A stretch of DNA of 64,000 nt from Haloferax sp. Atlit-12N (GCF_003383095.1 NZ_PSYW01000001.1:1364001-1428000); one strand, 5' to 3'; positions 53,997 to 62,707 are shown, counted from the first letter of the stretch. The notes: a model not told the origin generated them from the sequence alone. Made by a program: numbers and translations.

Positions 53997-55773
53997 GGGC
54001 GACGAGTCCGCCGCACTCACCGAACTCGCGAAGCGCCGAGGCTTCTTCTTCGGTTCCTCGGAGGCCTACGGCGGCGTCGGCGGGTTCTACACCTACGGCC
54101 CGCAGGGCGCGGCCCTGAAGTCCAACGTCGAGGAGGCGTGGCGCGAGCGCTTCGCCGTCCAGGAGGGCAACCTCGAAATCGAAGCGCCGACCATCATGCC
54201 CGAACCCGTCTTCGAGGCGTCGGGCCACCTCGACGGCTTCGACGACATGCTCGTCGAGTGCGCCGAGTGCGGCGAGTCCCACCGTGCGGACCACCTCATC
54301 GAGGACAACTCCGACCTCGAGGACGCTGAGACGCTCTCGCCCGAGGAGGCGGCCGAGAAAATCGCCGACCTCGGCCTCGTCTGTCCGACCTGCGGCGCGG
54401 ACCTCGCGGGCCAGTCGGTCGAGGACTTCAACCTCATGTTCGAGACGAACATCGGCCCCGGCTCCTCGACGCCCGGCTACCTCCGCCCCGAGACGGCGCA
54501 GGGTATCTTCGTGGAGTTCCCGCGCATCAAGGAGTACGCGCGCAACAGCCTCCCGTTCGGCGTGACGCAGGTCGGTCGCGCCTACCGCAACGAGATTTCG
54601 CCGCGGAAGAGCATCGTCCGTACCCGCGAGTTCACGCAGGCCGAACTGGAGCACTTCATCGACCCCGAGCGCGACGAGGCCGACCTCTCAGCGGTCGAGG
54701 ACGTAGAGGTGCTTCTGTACCCCGCGACCGAGCAGGAGGCCGACGACGGCGACTACGTCGAGACGACCATCGGCGAGGCCGTCGAGGACGGCGTCATCGG
54801 CAACGCGTGGCTCGGCTACTTCCTCGGCATCGCCCAGGAGTGGTACGAGACGGTCGGCGTCGACATGGACCGCTTCCGCTTCCGCCAGCACCTCGCGGGC
54901 GAGCGCGCCCACTACTCCTCGGACTGCTGGGACGCCGAGAGCGAGGTCGACGGCGACTGGATAGAAATCGCGGGCTTCTCGTACCGGAGCGACTACGACC
55001 TCTCGAAGCACGGCGAGTACGGCGACGACGACTTCACCGTCTTCCAGCAGTACGACGAGCCGAAGACGGTCGAGCGCGCCGTCGTCGACCCCGACATGGC
55101 GACGCTCGGCCCCGAGTTCGGCGCGCAGGCCGCCGACGTGGCCGAGGCGCTGGAGACGCTCGCTGAGCGCGACCCCGACGCCTTCGACGCCGACGAGGTC
55201 ACCCTCGACATCGACGGCGAGGAGATCACCGTCGACACCGACGTGGCCAACTTCTCGGTCGAGACGCAGACCGAGGCGGGCGAACACATCACGCCGCACG
55301 TGGTCGAGCCCTCGTTCGGTATCGACCGCACGGTGTACACGCTCCTCGCGCACGCGTACGAGACCGACGAGGTCGACGGCGAGGCGCGGAGCTACCTCTC
55401 GCTTTCGCCCTCGGTCGCGCCGACGAACGTCGGCGTCTTCCCGCTCGTGAGCAACGTCGACGAACTGGTCGACCTCGCCGACGACGTGGCCGCCGAACTC
55501 CGCGCGGCCGGTTTCGCGGTCGTCTACGACGACTCGGGTAGCATCGGTCGGCGCTACCGCCGACAGGACGAGGTCGGCACCCCGTTCTGCATCACCATCG
55601 ACCGCGACGGGCTCGAAGGCGACGGCGCGAACACCGTCACCATCCGCGAGCGCGACAGCGGCAAGCAGGTCCGACTGCCCGTCGACGACCTCGTCGGAAC
55701 GCTCGTCGGCCTGCGCGCCGGCACCGCCTCGTTCGACGACGTGCTCGACGAGAACGAGGTCGTCGAGGCGTAA
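53989..55773 (+). CDS. glyS: glycine--tRNA ligase
   Basis: Class II aminoacyl-tRNA synthetase, 594 residues. Motif 1 region SSEAYGGVGGFYTYGPQGAA, motif 2 GRAYRNEISPRKSIVRTREF, motif 3 VEPSFGIDRTVYTLL, and a zinc-binding insert CAECGE...CPTCGAD are seen. The anticodon-binding domain is at the C-terminus (VGVFPLVSNVDELVDLADDV). It starts within the end of the CBS gene, an unusual but clear overlap. A full-length haloarchaeal enzyme. Confidence 0.97.
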   Translation: MSEGDESAALTELAKRRGFFFGSSEAYGGVGGFYTYGPQGAALKSNVEEAWRERFAVQEGNLEIEAPTIMPEPVFEASGHLDGFDDMLVECAECGESHRADHLIEDNSDLEDAETLSPEEAAEKIADLGLVCPTCGADLAGQSVEDFNLMFETNIGPGSSTPGYLRPETAQGIFVEFPRIKEYARNSLPFGVTQVGRAYRNEISPRKSIVRTREFTQAELEHFIDPERDEADLSAVEDVEVLLYPATEQEADDGDYVETTIGEAVEDGVIGNAWLGYFLGIAQEWYETVGVDMDRFRFRQHLAGERAHYSSDCWDAESEVDGDWIEIAGFSYRSDYDLSKHGEYGDDDFTVFQQYDEPKTVERAVVDPDMATLGPEFGAQAADVAEALETLAERDPDAFDADEVTLDIDGEEITVDTDVANFSVETQTEAGEHITPHVVEPSFGIDRTVYTLLAHAYETDEVDGEARSYLSLSPSVAPTNVGVFPLVSNVDELVDLADDVAAELRAAGFAVVYDDSGSIGRRYRRQDEVGTPFCITIDRDGLEGDGANTVTIRERDSGKQVRLPVDDLVGTLVGLRAGTASFDDVLDENEVVEA

Positions 55774-55779
55774 TCCGCC

Positions 55780-56388
55780 GTGGGGCGACCGAACACCGCC
55801 GAGGTGAAGCGGCGACTGGTCCACGCGAGCGGCTCGGGGATGCCGCTTTTGTACCTCCTCGGGCTGGTCGAGTGGCGTACCCTCGGGTATCTGTTCGTCT
55901 TCCTCACGGCGGTCGTCAGCGTCCTCGAACTGCTCCGACTGTTCGGCGGCCTCGAGTGGGCCGTCTACGACGAACTCACCCGCGAGTACGAACAGGACAA
56001 CGTCGCCGGCTACGCGCTGTACGTCTACAGCCAGACCGCCGTCGCGCTGGTGTTCGACCCGCACGTCGCCATTCCGGGGATGCTCATGCTCACCATCGGC
56101 GACCCGATAAGCGGCCTCATGGGCTCCGCGCCGGTCGGCGAACTGAAATCGGTGCGGACGCTCGCGGTGATGTTCGCCGTCTGTTTCGTCCTCGCCGCGC
56201 CGTTCGTGATTCCCGTTTCGGGGGTCGTCGCGGGCGGCCTCGCCGCGGCCGCCGGGGCCGCCGGGGCGACGCTGGCCGACGGGGTAAAGCCGGTCGTCGC
56301 CGGCTACGTCATCGACGACAACGTCTCGATTCCGCCGGTCGCCTGCGTCGCCATCGCGGGGACGCTCTGGCTGGTCGGCGTCGCGTAA
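55780..56388 (+). CDS. dolichol kinase-like/polyprenol kinase membrane protein
   Basis: 202 residues from a GTG at 55780, seven bases after glyS. Membrane protein of about six spans. The N-terminal EVKRRLVHASGSGMPLLYLL and LMLTIGDPISGLMG segments match the dolichol kinase/phosphatidate cytidylyltransferase-like family; the former carries the conserved Arg-Lys-His region and the latter the Gly-Asp motif. It likely makes polyprenyl phosphate carrier lipids for glycosylation. Confidence 0.85.
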   Translation: MGRPNTAEVKRRLVHASGSGMPLLYLLGLVEWRTLGYLFVFLTAVVSVLELLRLFGGLEWAVYDELTREYEQDNVAGYALYVYSQTAVALVFDPHVAIPGMLMLTIGDPISGLMGSAPVGELKSVRTLAVMFAVCFVLAAPFVIPVSGVVAGGLAAAAGAAGATLADGVKPVVAGYVIDDNVSIPPVACVAIAGTLWLVGVA

Positions 56389-56454
56389 GCGGTCGGCGTT
56401 CGGGCGTCGGTCCGTGATGCGATTTTATTTCGGTCGGCCACGAATCGGACAGTC

Positions 56455-56940
56455 ATGACTATCTACGAGAGTGACCTTCCGGGCGTCGGGAAGAAACACG
56501 AGGTGGAACTCGGCGACGGCTCCCGGCTCGTCATCGTGACGCACAACAGCGGCAAGCGGGAGGTGTTCCGGCGCGCGAGCGCCGACAGCGACTCCGAAAA
56601 GCTGTTCGAACTCACCGACAAGCTGGCCCGACAGGTGGGGACGCTCCTCGAAGGCGCGTACTTCCAGCCGGTCCAGACGGAGGACATCGAGACGCTCCTC
56701 GGCGACAACACGCTCATCGAGTGGGTCGAGGTCGGCGCGGACTCCGACATCGCGGGCAAGACGCTCGGCGAGTCTGACCTCCGGCAGGCGACCGGCGCGT
56801 CGGTTATCGCCATCGAACGCGACGACGAGGTCGTCGCCTCGCCCGGCGGCGACGCGATGGTCGAAGCCGGTGACACGCTCGTCGTCATCGGTCCAAAAGC
56901 GGCCTGCCGCGACTTCACGGCGCTCGTCAAAGGGACCTGA
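56455..56940 (+). CDS. cation:proton antiporter regulatory subunit (TrkA-C domain)
   Basis: 161 residues. The N-terminal domain (IYESDLPGVGKKHEVELGDG) and the RCK_C/TrkA-C domain with ADSDIAGKTLGESDLRQATG and VVIGPKAACRDF fit the KhtT-type regulatory subunit that senses a nucleotide or ion. Its stop overlaps the ATG of the antiporter gene by one base, so the two proteins are made together. Confidence 0.92.
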   Translation: MTIYESDLPGVGKKHEVELGDGSRLVIVTHNSGKREVFRRASADSDSEKLFELTDKLARQVGTLLEGAYFQPVQTEDIETLLGDNTLIEWVEVGADSDIAGKTLGESDLRQATGASVIAIERDDEVVASPGGDAMVEAGDTLVVIGPKAACRDFTALVKGT

Positions 56941-58154
56941 TGGCGGCGGCGCTCCTCGAATTCGGCTACCTGTTCGTCGTCCTCGCGGTCGTGGGAGCGG
57001 TCGCGCTCCGCCTCGGCCTGTCGGTGATTCCCCTGTACGTCGTCGGCGGTGTCGTCGCCGGACCGTACGTCGCCGGGCGGGTCGGGCTCCCCTACGTCCC
57101 GAACGGCGAGGTCGTGACGGTTCTCGCGGAACTCGGTATTGTCCTCCTCCTGTTTTTCCTCGGGTTGGAGTTCAGCCTCGACCGACTCCGGTCGTCGGGG
57201 GCGAAAATCGGCCGCGCGGGCGTCATCGACCTCGCGGTGAACCTCCCCATTGGCGTCGCCATCGGTCTCGTCCTCGGGTGGTCACCGGTCGAGTCGCTCC
57301 TACTCGGCGGCATCGTCTACATCTCGTCGTCGGCAATCGTGACGAAGACGCTCATCGACCTCGGGTGGATTGCGGACCCCGAGTCGGAGCCGATTCTGGG
57401 GACGCTCGTCTTCGAGGACCTCGCTATCGCGGTCTACCTCGCGGTCGTCACCTCGCTCGTACTCGGCGGCGACGGCGGCGTCGCGGCCATCGGTCGGTCG
57501 CTCGCCATCGCCTTCGGCTTCCTCGGACTCCTGTTCGTGGCCGTCCAATACGGGACGGCGCTTTTCGCCCGCGTCCTCGACGTGGAGAACGAAGAGGCGT
57601 TCGTCCTGCGGGCGCTCGCGGTCGTCGTTCCCATCTCGGGTGCGGCGCTCGCGCTCGGGGTGAGCGAGGCCGTCGCGGCGTTCTTCGTCGGCATGGGCTT
57701 TTCCACGAGCGGCCACCGGGAGCGACTCGAACACCTGCTCGTCTCGGTCCGCGACGTGTTCGCCGCGGTGTTCTTCTTCTGGATCGGCCTCGGCACCGAC
57801 CCGACGCTGTTGGCGGCGGCCGCCGTCCCGCTCGTCATCGCGGTCGTCCTCTCGACGCCGTCGAAGGTCGTCTCGGGCTACCTCGGCGGCCGGGCGTACG
57901 ACCTCTCTGCGCACCGGTCGCTCCGGGTCGGCGTCGGACTGGTCCCCCGCGGCGAGTTCTCGCTCGTCATCGCGGCGCTGGCCGCCGCGGGCACGACGCC
58001 GGTGATGCGCGAAATCATCCCGGCGTTCGCCGTCGGCTACGTCTTCGTCATGAGCGCGCTCGGGACGGTGCTGATGCAGCGGTCGGACCTCGTGGAGCGA
58101 CTCGTCTTCCGCGGCGGCGCGGCGGACAGCGAAACCTCGGCTGAGAGCACCTAA
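56940..58154 (+). CDS. CPA2-type cation:proton antiporter (KhtU/KefB-like)
   Basis: 404 residues with about twelve spans. The first segment FGYLFVVLAVVGAVALRLGL, LGLEFSLDRL, the FEDLAIAVYLAVV transport motif with adjacent Asp, and a PRGEFSLVIAALAA segment are typical of CPA2. No C-terminal RCK domain is fused, in keeping with the separate regulatory gene upstream. It probably exchanges K+ or Na+ for H+. Confidence 0.93.
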   Translation: MAAALLEFGYLFVVLAVVGAVALRLGLSVIPLYVVGGVVAGPYVAGRVGLPYVPNGEVVTVLAELGIVLLLFFLGLEFSLDRLRSSGAKIGRAGVIDLAVNLPIGVAIGLVLGWSPVESLLLGGIVYISSSAIVTKTLIDLGWIADPESEPILGTLVFEDLAIAVYLAVVTSLVLGGDGGVAAIGRSLAIAFGFLGLLFVAVQYGTALFARVLDVENEEAFVLRALAVVVPISGAALALGVSEAVAAFFVGMGFSTSGHRERLEHLLVSVRDVFAAVFFFWIGLGTDPTLLAAAAVPLVIAVVLSTPSKVVSGYLGGRAYDLSAHRSLRVGVGLVPRGEFSLVIAALAAAGTTPVMREIIPAFAVGYVFVMSALGTVLMQRSDLVERLVFRGGAADSETSAEST

Positions 58155-58247
58155 TTCGTCCCGGCGCGGCGTTTTCGGCCCACCGACGACGACCAACCCG
58201 ACCGGCCACAGAACACTTACCCGAGGAGTCGTCACGTTGCGGGTGCT

Positions 58248-58364
58248 ATGACCCTTATCGAGTGGCTCATCATCGCAGTCGTCGCGCTCGCGATTATCGC
58301 GCTCGTGGTCGCGCTCGTCGACAACGAACTGCTGGTCGAACTCGCCGGGGAGTTGCTCGACTGA
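58248..58364 (+). CDS. 38-residue membrane peptide
   Basis: MTLIEWLIIAVVALAIIALV followed by a short acidic tail ENDELLVELAG-type segment. One strongly hydrophobic helix from residue 3 to 24. The ATG at 58248 has no obvious Shine-Dalgarno. It sits between the antiporter and the arg genes. Function unknown. Confidence 0.5.
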   Translation: MTLIEWLIIAVVALAIIALVVALVDNELLVELAGELLD

Positions 58365-58390
58365 GGAAAGGTTTGCGCCGCCGGAAGCGT

Positions 58391-58396
58391 TTAATA
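58391..58396 (+). promoter_or_regulatory. TATA box for argG leader region
   Basis: TTAATA within GCGTTTAATAGGG, about 29-33 bases before the small ORF at 58424; spacing fits a leaderless transcript starting at that ORF. Confidence 0.45.
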
Positions 58397-58423
58397 GGGA
58401 CGACATCGTAGCGTCTCACAACC

Positions 58424-58501
58424 ATGGCGACTCGCAGCACTTTCGCCACTTTTGCCCCGCTGCGAGCCGCGGCTGTCCGACCCCGACGACGGGCCCTTTA
58501 G
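58424..58501 (+). CDS. possible arginine-rich leader peptide of the arg operon
   Basis: 25 codons: MATRSTFATFAPLRAAAV, then RPRRRAL and TAG. Five of the last twelve codons are Arg, in the run CGA CCC CGA CGA CGG, and four of the six Arg codons in the peptide are CGA. It lies just upstream of argG, an arginine biosynthesis gene, as attenuator peptides do in bacteria. The stop codon lies in the loop of the hairpin at 58492-58505. The TATA spacing supports translation of the peptide. No archaeal arg leader of this kind is known to me. Confidence 0.4.
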   Translation: MATRSTFATFAPLRAAAVRPRRRAL

Positions 58502-58505
58502 GGCC
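58492..58505 (+). promoter_or_regulatory. small hairpin GGCCC-TTTA-GGGCC
   Basis: Perfect 5-base stem and TTTA loop containing the leader ORF stop TAG. A candidate attenuator or terminator hairpin. No U-run follows, so a classical terminator is not supported; ribosome position could instead change its folding. Confidence 0.35.
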
Positions 58506-58606
58506 ACAATCATCATCTCCTTCGGGACACGTCGAAATCTCTAATCTTCCATTTTCGTGCCTATAGGCATCTCTACCACTTAATTTCACAGATTGAATGC
58601 AAAGAA

Positions 58607-58613
58607 TTTATCT
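58607..58613 (+). promoter_or_regulatory. TATA box for argG
   Basis: TTTATCT about 29 bases before the argG ATG at 58639, suggesting a second, leaderless transcript independent of the leader ORF. Confidence 0.5.
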
Positions 58614-58638
58614 GTATGTCCCCGCCACAGACGAGTAC

Positions 58639-59856
58639 ATGAAGAAAGTCGCACTCGCGTTCTCGGGCGGACTCGACACAACAGTCTGCGTCCCGATTCT
58701 CGAAGAGGAGTACGGATACGACGAAGTCGTCGGCGTCACCGTCGACGTCGGCCAGCCGGAAGAGGAGTTCGAGGAGGCCTACGAGACGGCCGAGGCCCTC
58801 GGGCTGGAACACTACGTCGTCGACGCGAAACAGGAGTTCGCACAGCTCTGTCTCGACTCGGTGTGCGCCAACGCGGACTATCAGGGCTATCCGCTCGGCA
58901 CCGCGCTCGCGCGTCCGGTCATCGCCAAGGCAATCCTCGAACTCGCAGAGGAGCAGGACTGCGACGGCATCGCCCACGGCTGTACGGGCAAGGGTAACGA
59001 CCAACTCCGCTTCGAGGCGGTCTGGCGCGCCTCCGACCTCGAAGTCATCGCGCCCGTCCGCGAGATGGGCATGACCCGCGAGTGGGAAATCGAGTACGCC
59101 GCCGAGAAGGACCTCCCGGTACAGGGCGGCAACGAGGGCGTCTGGTCCATCGACACGAACCTCTGGAGCCGTTCCATCGAGGGCGGCAACCTCGAAGACC
59201 CCGGCTACGTCCCGCCGGAGGACATCTACGAGTGGACCGACCAGCCGTCCGACGAGACGGAACTCATCGAAATCACGTTCGAAGACGGCTACCCGGTCGC
59301 CGTCGACGACGAGGAACTCGAACCCCTCGAACTCATCTCGCTTCTCAACGAGAAGGCCGGCAAGCACGGCGTCGGCCGCACGGACATGATGGAAGACCGC
59401 ATGCTCGGCCTCAAGGTGCGCGAGAACTACGAGCACCCGGCCGCGACGACGCTCCTGAACGCCCACGAGGCGCTCGAAGGGCTCGTCCTCACGAAAGAAG
59501 AGCGTGACTTCAAGGCCACCGTGGACAACGAGTGGTCCCAGAAGGCCTACGAGGGCCTCATCGACGCCCCGCTCGTGGGCGCGCTGAACGCCTTCCTCGA
59601 AAAGACCCAAGAGCGCGTCACGGGCACCGTGACCATCAAGTTCGAGGGCGGACAGGCCCGCCCGGTCGGCCGCGAGTCCGAGTACGCCGCCTACTCCGAG
59701 TCCGCCGCCTCCTTCAACACGGAGACGGTCGACGGCATCGAGCAGGCCGACGCGACGGGCGTCGCCAAGTATCACGGCTTCCAGGCGCGTCTCGCCAACC
59801 AGAGCGCGAAGAAGCAGAAGCCCGAACTCGCCGCAGACGGCGGTAGCGACGAGTAA
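58639..59856 (+). CDS. argG: argininosuccinate synthase
   Basis: Joins citrulline and aspartate with ATP to give argininosuccinate. 405 residues from the ATG at 58639 (MKKVALAFSGGLDTTVCVPI); the upstream in-frame ATG adds 14 residues of no family value. The PP-loop SGGLDTTV (9-16) and ACTGKGNDQLRFE-type segment HGCTGKGNDQLRFEAVW are present. Followed one base later by argH. Confidence 0.97.
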   Translation: MKKVALAFSGGLDTTVCVPILEEEYGYDEVVGVTVDVGQPEEEFEEAYETAEALGLEHYVVDAKQEFAQLCLDSVCANADYQGYPLGTALARPVIAKAILELAEEQDCDGIAHGCTGKGNDQLRFEAVWRASDLEVIAPVREMGMTREWEIEYAAEKDLPVQGGNEGVWSIDTNLWSRSIEGGNLEDPGYVPPEDIYEWTDQPSDETELIEITFEDGYPVAVDDEELEPLELISLLNEKAGKHGVGRTDMMEDRMLGLKVRENYEHPAATTLLNAHEALEGLVLTKEERDFKATVDNEWSQKAYEGLIDAPLVGALNAFLEKTQERVTGTVTIKFEGGQARPVGRESEYAAYSESAASFNTETVDGIEQADATGVAKYHGFQARLANQSAKKQKPELAADGGSDE

Positions 59857-59857
59857 G

Positions 59858-61324
59858 ATGGCAGGCGAGGACGGCGACTCCGAGGGCGTCATCCGCCGGG
59901 ACCGCTTCAGCGGCGGCCCCGCCCGCGGGTTCATGTCGAGCCTCGCGGCCGACGAACGCATCTTCGAGGCCGACCTCGCCGTCGACCGGGCGCACGTCGT
60001 GATGCTCGCGTCGCAGGACATCATCGAGTCCGAGGTCGCGAGCGAGATTCTCGCCGCGCTGGACGAAGTCGAGGCCGCGGGCCACGACTCGCTTTCGGGC
60101 GGCGAAGACGTCCACGAGGCCATCGAGGCCGCCGTCATCGACATCGTCGGCCCCGACGGCGGGAAGATGCACACCGCCCGCTCGCGCAACGACGAGGTGG
60201 CGACTTGCATCCGCTACCGCCTACGCGAGGACGTGCTTTCGGCCCTCGACGCGGCGCTCGCCCTGCGCGAGTCGCTGGTCGAGACGGCCGCCGAACACAC
60301 CGAGACGGTGATGCCCGGCTACACGCACCTCCAGCCCGCGCAACCGACGACGGTCGCGCACTTCCTGTGCTCGTACGAACGGGCGGTCGCCCGCGACTGC
60401 GCCCGCCTCATGTGCGCGTACGAGCGCATCAACCAGTCGCCGCTCGGGTCGGCGGCGTTCGCGGGCACGCCCTTCGACGTGAACCGCGAACTCGTGTCCG
60501 ACCTGCTCGGCTTCGACCGCGTGATGGAGAACTCGATGGACGCCTCCGCGACCCGCGACTTCCTCGCGGAGACGCTGTCGGCGCTCACGACCCACGCGGT
60601 CACGCTCTCCGGCCTCGCCGAGGACCTCGTGATATTCTCGAACAAGGGGCTCGTCGAGCTGTCGGACGACTACTCGTCGACCTCCTCTATCATGCCGCAG
60701 AAGAAGAACCCCGACACGATGGAACTCGTCCGCGCCGTCGCGGGCGACGCCGTCGGGGAACTCACCGGCCTCCTGACGACGCTGAAGGGACTGCCGCGCG
60801 CGTACAACCGCGACCTCCAGCGCGCCCACAAACACGCGTTCCGCACCGTCGACGACGTTGCCGAGGCGGCCGCGGTGGCCGCCGGCGCAGTCGGGTCGGC
60901 GACGTGGCCCGAGGAGGAACTCGCCGCGGCCGCGGGCGACGGTTTCTCGACCGCGACCGGCGTGGCTGACCTGCTGGCGATGGCCGGCCTCCCGTTCCGC
61001 ACGGCCCACGAGGTCGTCGCGGAGGCGGCCGCCCGCTCCGAGGGAACGCCCGACGTGGCAACACTTGACGCCGTCGCTACGGACGTATTAGGTGAGTCAC
61101 TCTTTACACACGTGACAGCCGAGGCCGTCGAAGCCGCGCTCGACCCGACCGAGAGCGTGGCGAGTCGCGATTCGGTCGGCGGGCCCGCGCCCGCCGCCGT
61201 GGAGGCGACGCTCTCGACGGCCCGCGACGAGCTCTCGGACGACACCGCCGCCGTCGCCGACGCGCGCGACTCGCTCGCGGCGGCCGCCGAGGGTCTCGAC
61301 GAGGAGGTTTCGAGCTATGTCTGA
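59858..61324 (+). CDS. argH: argininosuccinate lyase
   Basis: Cleaves argininosuccinate to arginine and fumarate. 488 residues. The catalytic signature SSIMPQKKNPDTMEL is intact, with THLQPAQPTTVAHF and the SRNDEVAT segment before it. The C-terminus is slightly extended and acidic. The start ATG follows argG by one base (TAAG ATGG), so the two form one operon. Confidence 0.97.
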   Translation: MAGEDGDSEGVIRRDRFSGGPARGFMSSLAADERIFEADLAVDRAHVVMLASQDIIESEVASEILAALDEVEAAGHDSLSGGEDVHEAIEAAVIDIVGPDGGKMHTARSRNDEVATCIRYRLREDVLSALDAALALRESLVETAAEHTETVMPGYTHLQPAQPTTVAHFLCSYERAVARDCARLMCAYERINQSPLGSAAFAGTPFDVNRELVSDLLGFDRVMENSMDASATRDFLAETLSALTTHAVTLSGLAEDLVIFSNKGLVELSDDYSSTSSIMPQKKNPDTMELVRAVAGDAVGELTGLLTTLKGLPRAYNRDLQRAHKHAFRTVDDVAEAAAVAAGAVGSATWPEEELAAAAGDGFSTATGVADLLAMAGLPFRTAHEVVAEAAARSEGTPDVATLDAVATDVLGESLFTHVTAEAVEAALDPTESVASRDSVGGPAPAAVEATLSTARDELSDDTAAVADARDSLAAAAEGLDEEVSSYV

Positions 61325-61566
61325 GTCCACAGGCGCGACGCCCGCGGGCCTGCTCCGACGACCGCGAGCAGCCGCGCCGCGACTCCCGGCCGCGGGCCTC
61401 CGACGACCCCGACCGGAACCGCGGCGACGACGACGACCGCGCCCGACGCGGGGGACGGGCCGACCGGTCCGACGACCGGTCCCGTCTCCGGCGTCGAGTG
61501 AGCGTGGCACCCAAGCTCGACGCGTCGTTCGGTCGACCCGTACTGTCGGCCGATTCGACAGATAAC
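61317..61566 (+). pseudogene. possible frameshifted disordered protein downstream of argH
   Basis: The region after argH starts with ATG TCT GAG overlapping the argH stop (MSESTGATPAGLL). That frame turns non-coding, but the next frame becomes Asp/Arg-rich with strong GC3 bias (SDDREQPRRDSRPRASDDPD and onward) and ends at a TAG about 61574. One frameshift near 61340 would join them. It may be a broken gene for an acidic disordered protein, or a compositional accident. Confidence 0.25.
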
Positions 61567-61650
61567 ACCCGCTAGAGACTTCTTTACATTAATTTTTGGC
61601 GCGTAATTTTCGACGGCTTTAATACTATCCGTCGACCAGCCACGGATGTA
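61325..61650. other. spacer between argH and lysW
   Basis: About 325 bases. The first two thirds hold the doubtful frame described above. The last 80 bases are AT-rich (TTAATTTTTGGCG, TAATTTT) and could end argGH transcription and start lysW transcription. Confidence 0.35.
61618..61624 (+). promoter_or_regulatory. TATA box for lysW operon
   Basis: TTTAATA about 30 bases before the lysW ATG at 61651, consistent with a leaderless transcript for lysW-argX-argC-argB. Confidence 0.5.
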
Positions 61651-61830
61651 ATGAGCGACACCATCACCGCGGAAGACCCGCTGAGCGGAGAGGAAATCGA
61701 GCTGCCGGCCGACGTCGAAGTCGGCGAAATCATCGACAGCCCCGCCACGGGCGCAGAGCTGGAAGTCGTCTCCCTCGACCCCGTGACACTCGAAGAAGCG
61801 CCCGAACTCGAAGAGGACTGGGGAGAGTAA
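61651..61830 (+). CDS. lysW: amino-group carrier protein LysW
   Basis: 59 residues. The C-terminus EELEDWGE-type motif (ELEEDWGE) carries the terminal glutamate that binds the glutamate or aminoadipate amino group. The body AEDPLSGEEIELPADVEVGE then IIDSPATGAELEVVSLDP aligns with LysW, but the four zinc-binding cysteines of Thermus-type LysW (CPECG...CPVCG) are all replaced (LSGE, SPATG). It still should carry intermediates for ArgX, ArgB and ArgC. First gene of the downstream arg operon, one base before argX. Confidence 0.9.
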   Translation: MSDTITAEDPLSGEEIELPADVEVGEIIDSPATGAELEVVSLDPVTLEEAPELEEDWGE

Positions 61831-61831
61831 A

Positions 61832-62707
61832 TTGCACGTTGGACTGCTCTATTCCCGGATTCGCCGCGACGAGAAGCTCCTGCTCAACGAGCTTCGCGAC
61901 CGCGGCCACGAGGTGACGAAGATAGACGTTCGGAAAGAGCAGTTCGACCTCACGGAGCCGCCGGAATCGTTCGACGGACTCGACGTGGTGGTCGACCGCT
62001 GTCTGGCGACGAGCAGGAGCATCTACATCACGCGCTTCCTGCAGTCGTACGGAATCCCGGTCGTCAACTCCCACGAGACCGCCGACATCTGCGCCGACAA
62101 GGCGAAAAACAGCCTCGCGCTCGTGGACGCGGGCGTACCCACGCCGAACACGAAGGTGGCCTTCACAGTCGAGTCGGCGATGGAAATCGTCGAGGAGTTC
62201 GGCTACCCCTGCGTCCTCAAGCCGGTCGTCGGCTCGTGGGGTCGCCTGATGGCGAAAATCGACTCCGAGGCGGCCGCCGAGGCCATCCTCGAACACAAGT
62301 CGACGCTCGGCAACTACGAGCACAAGGTGTTCTACATCCAGGAGTTCGTCGAGAAGCCGGGCCGCGACATCCGCGTGCTCGCCACCGACGGCGAGCCCGT
62401 GGCCGCGATGGTCCGCTCGTCGGACCACTGGCTCACGAACGCCGCGAAGGGCGCGAGCGTCGACGAGTTCGAACTCGACGACCGCGCGAAGGAACTCGTG
62501 AAGCAGGCGTCCGACGCGGTCGGCGGCGGCCTGCTCGGCGTCGATCTCATGGAGACGGGAGATGACTACACCGTCCACGAGGTCAACCACACCGTCGAGT
62601 TCAAGGCGCTCAACGACGCCGTCGAGACGGACGTTCCCGCGACAGTCGTCGACTGGCTCGAAGCCAAGGTCGACGGCGAGCAGTCGCTGGCGGAGGTCTC
62701 GGCGTGA
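61832..62707 (+). CDS. argX: glutamate--LysW ligase (ATP-grasp)
   Basis: Attaches glutamate (or aminoadipate) to the C-terminal Glu of LysW. 291 residues from a TTG at 61832, one base after lysW. RimK-like ATP-grasp: NSHETADICADKAKNSLALV, CVLKPVVGSWGRLMAKIDSE and LGVDLMETGD with the metal-binding acids. Distinction between ArgX and LysX cannot be made safely by eye; context with argGH favours ArgX. Overlaps argC by four bases. Confidence 0.93.
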   Translation: MHVGLLYSRIRRDEKLLLNELRDRGHEVTKIDVRKEQFDLTEPPESFDGLDVVVDRCLATSRSIYITRFLQSYGIPVVNSHETADICADKAKNSLALVDAGVPTPNTKVAFTVESAMEIVEEFGYPCVLKPVVGSWGRLMAKIDSEAAAEAILEHKSTLGNYEHKVFYIQEFVEKPGRDIRVLATDGEPVAAMVRSSDHWLTNAAKGASVDEFELDDRAKELVKQASDAVGGGLLGVDLMETGDDYTVHEVNHTVEFKALNDAVETDVPATVVDWLEAKVDGEQSLAEVSA

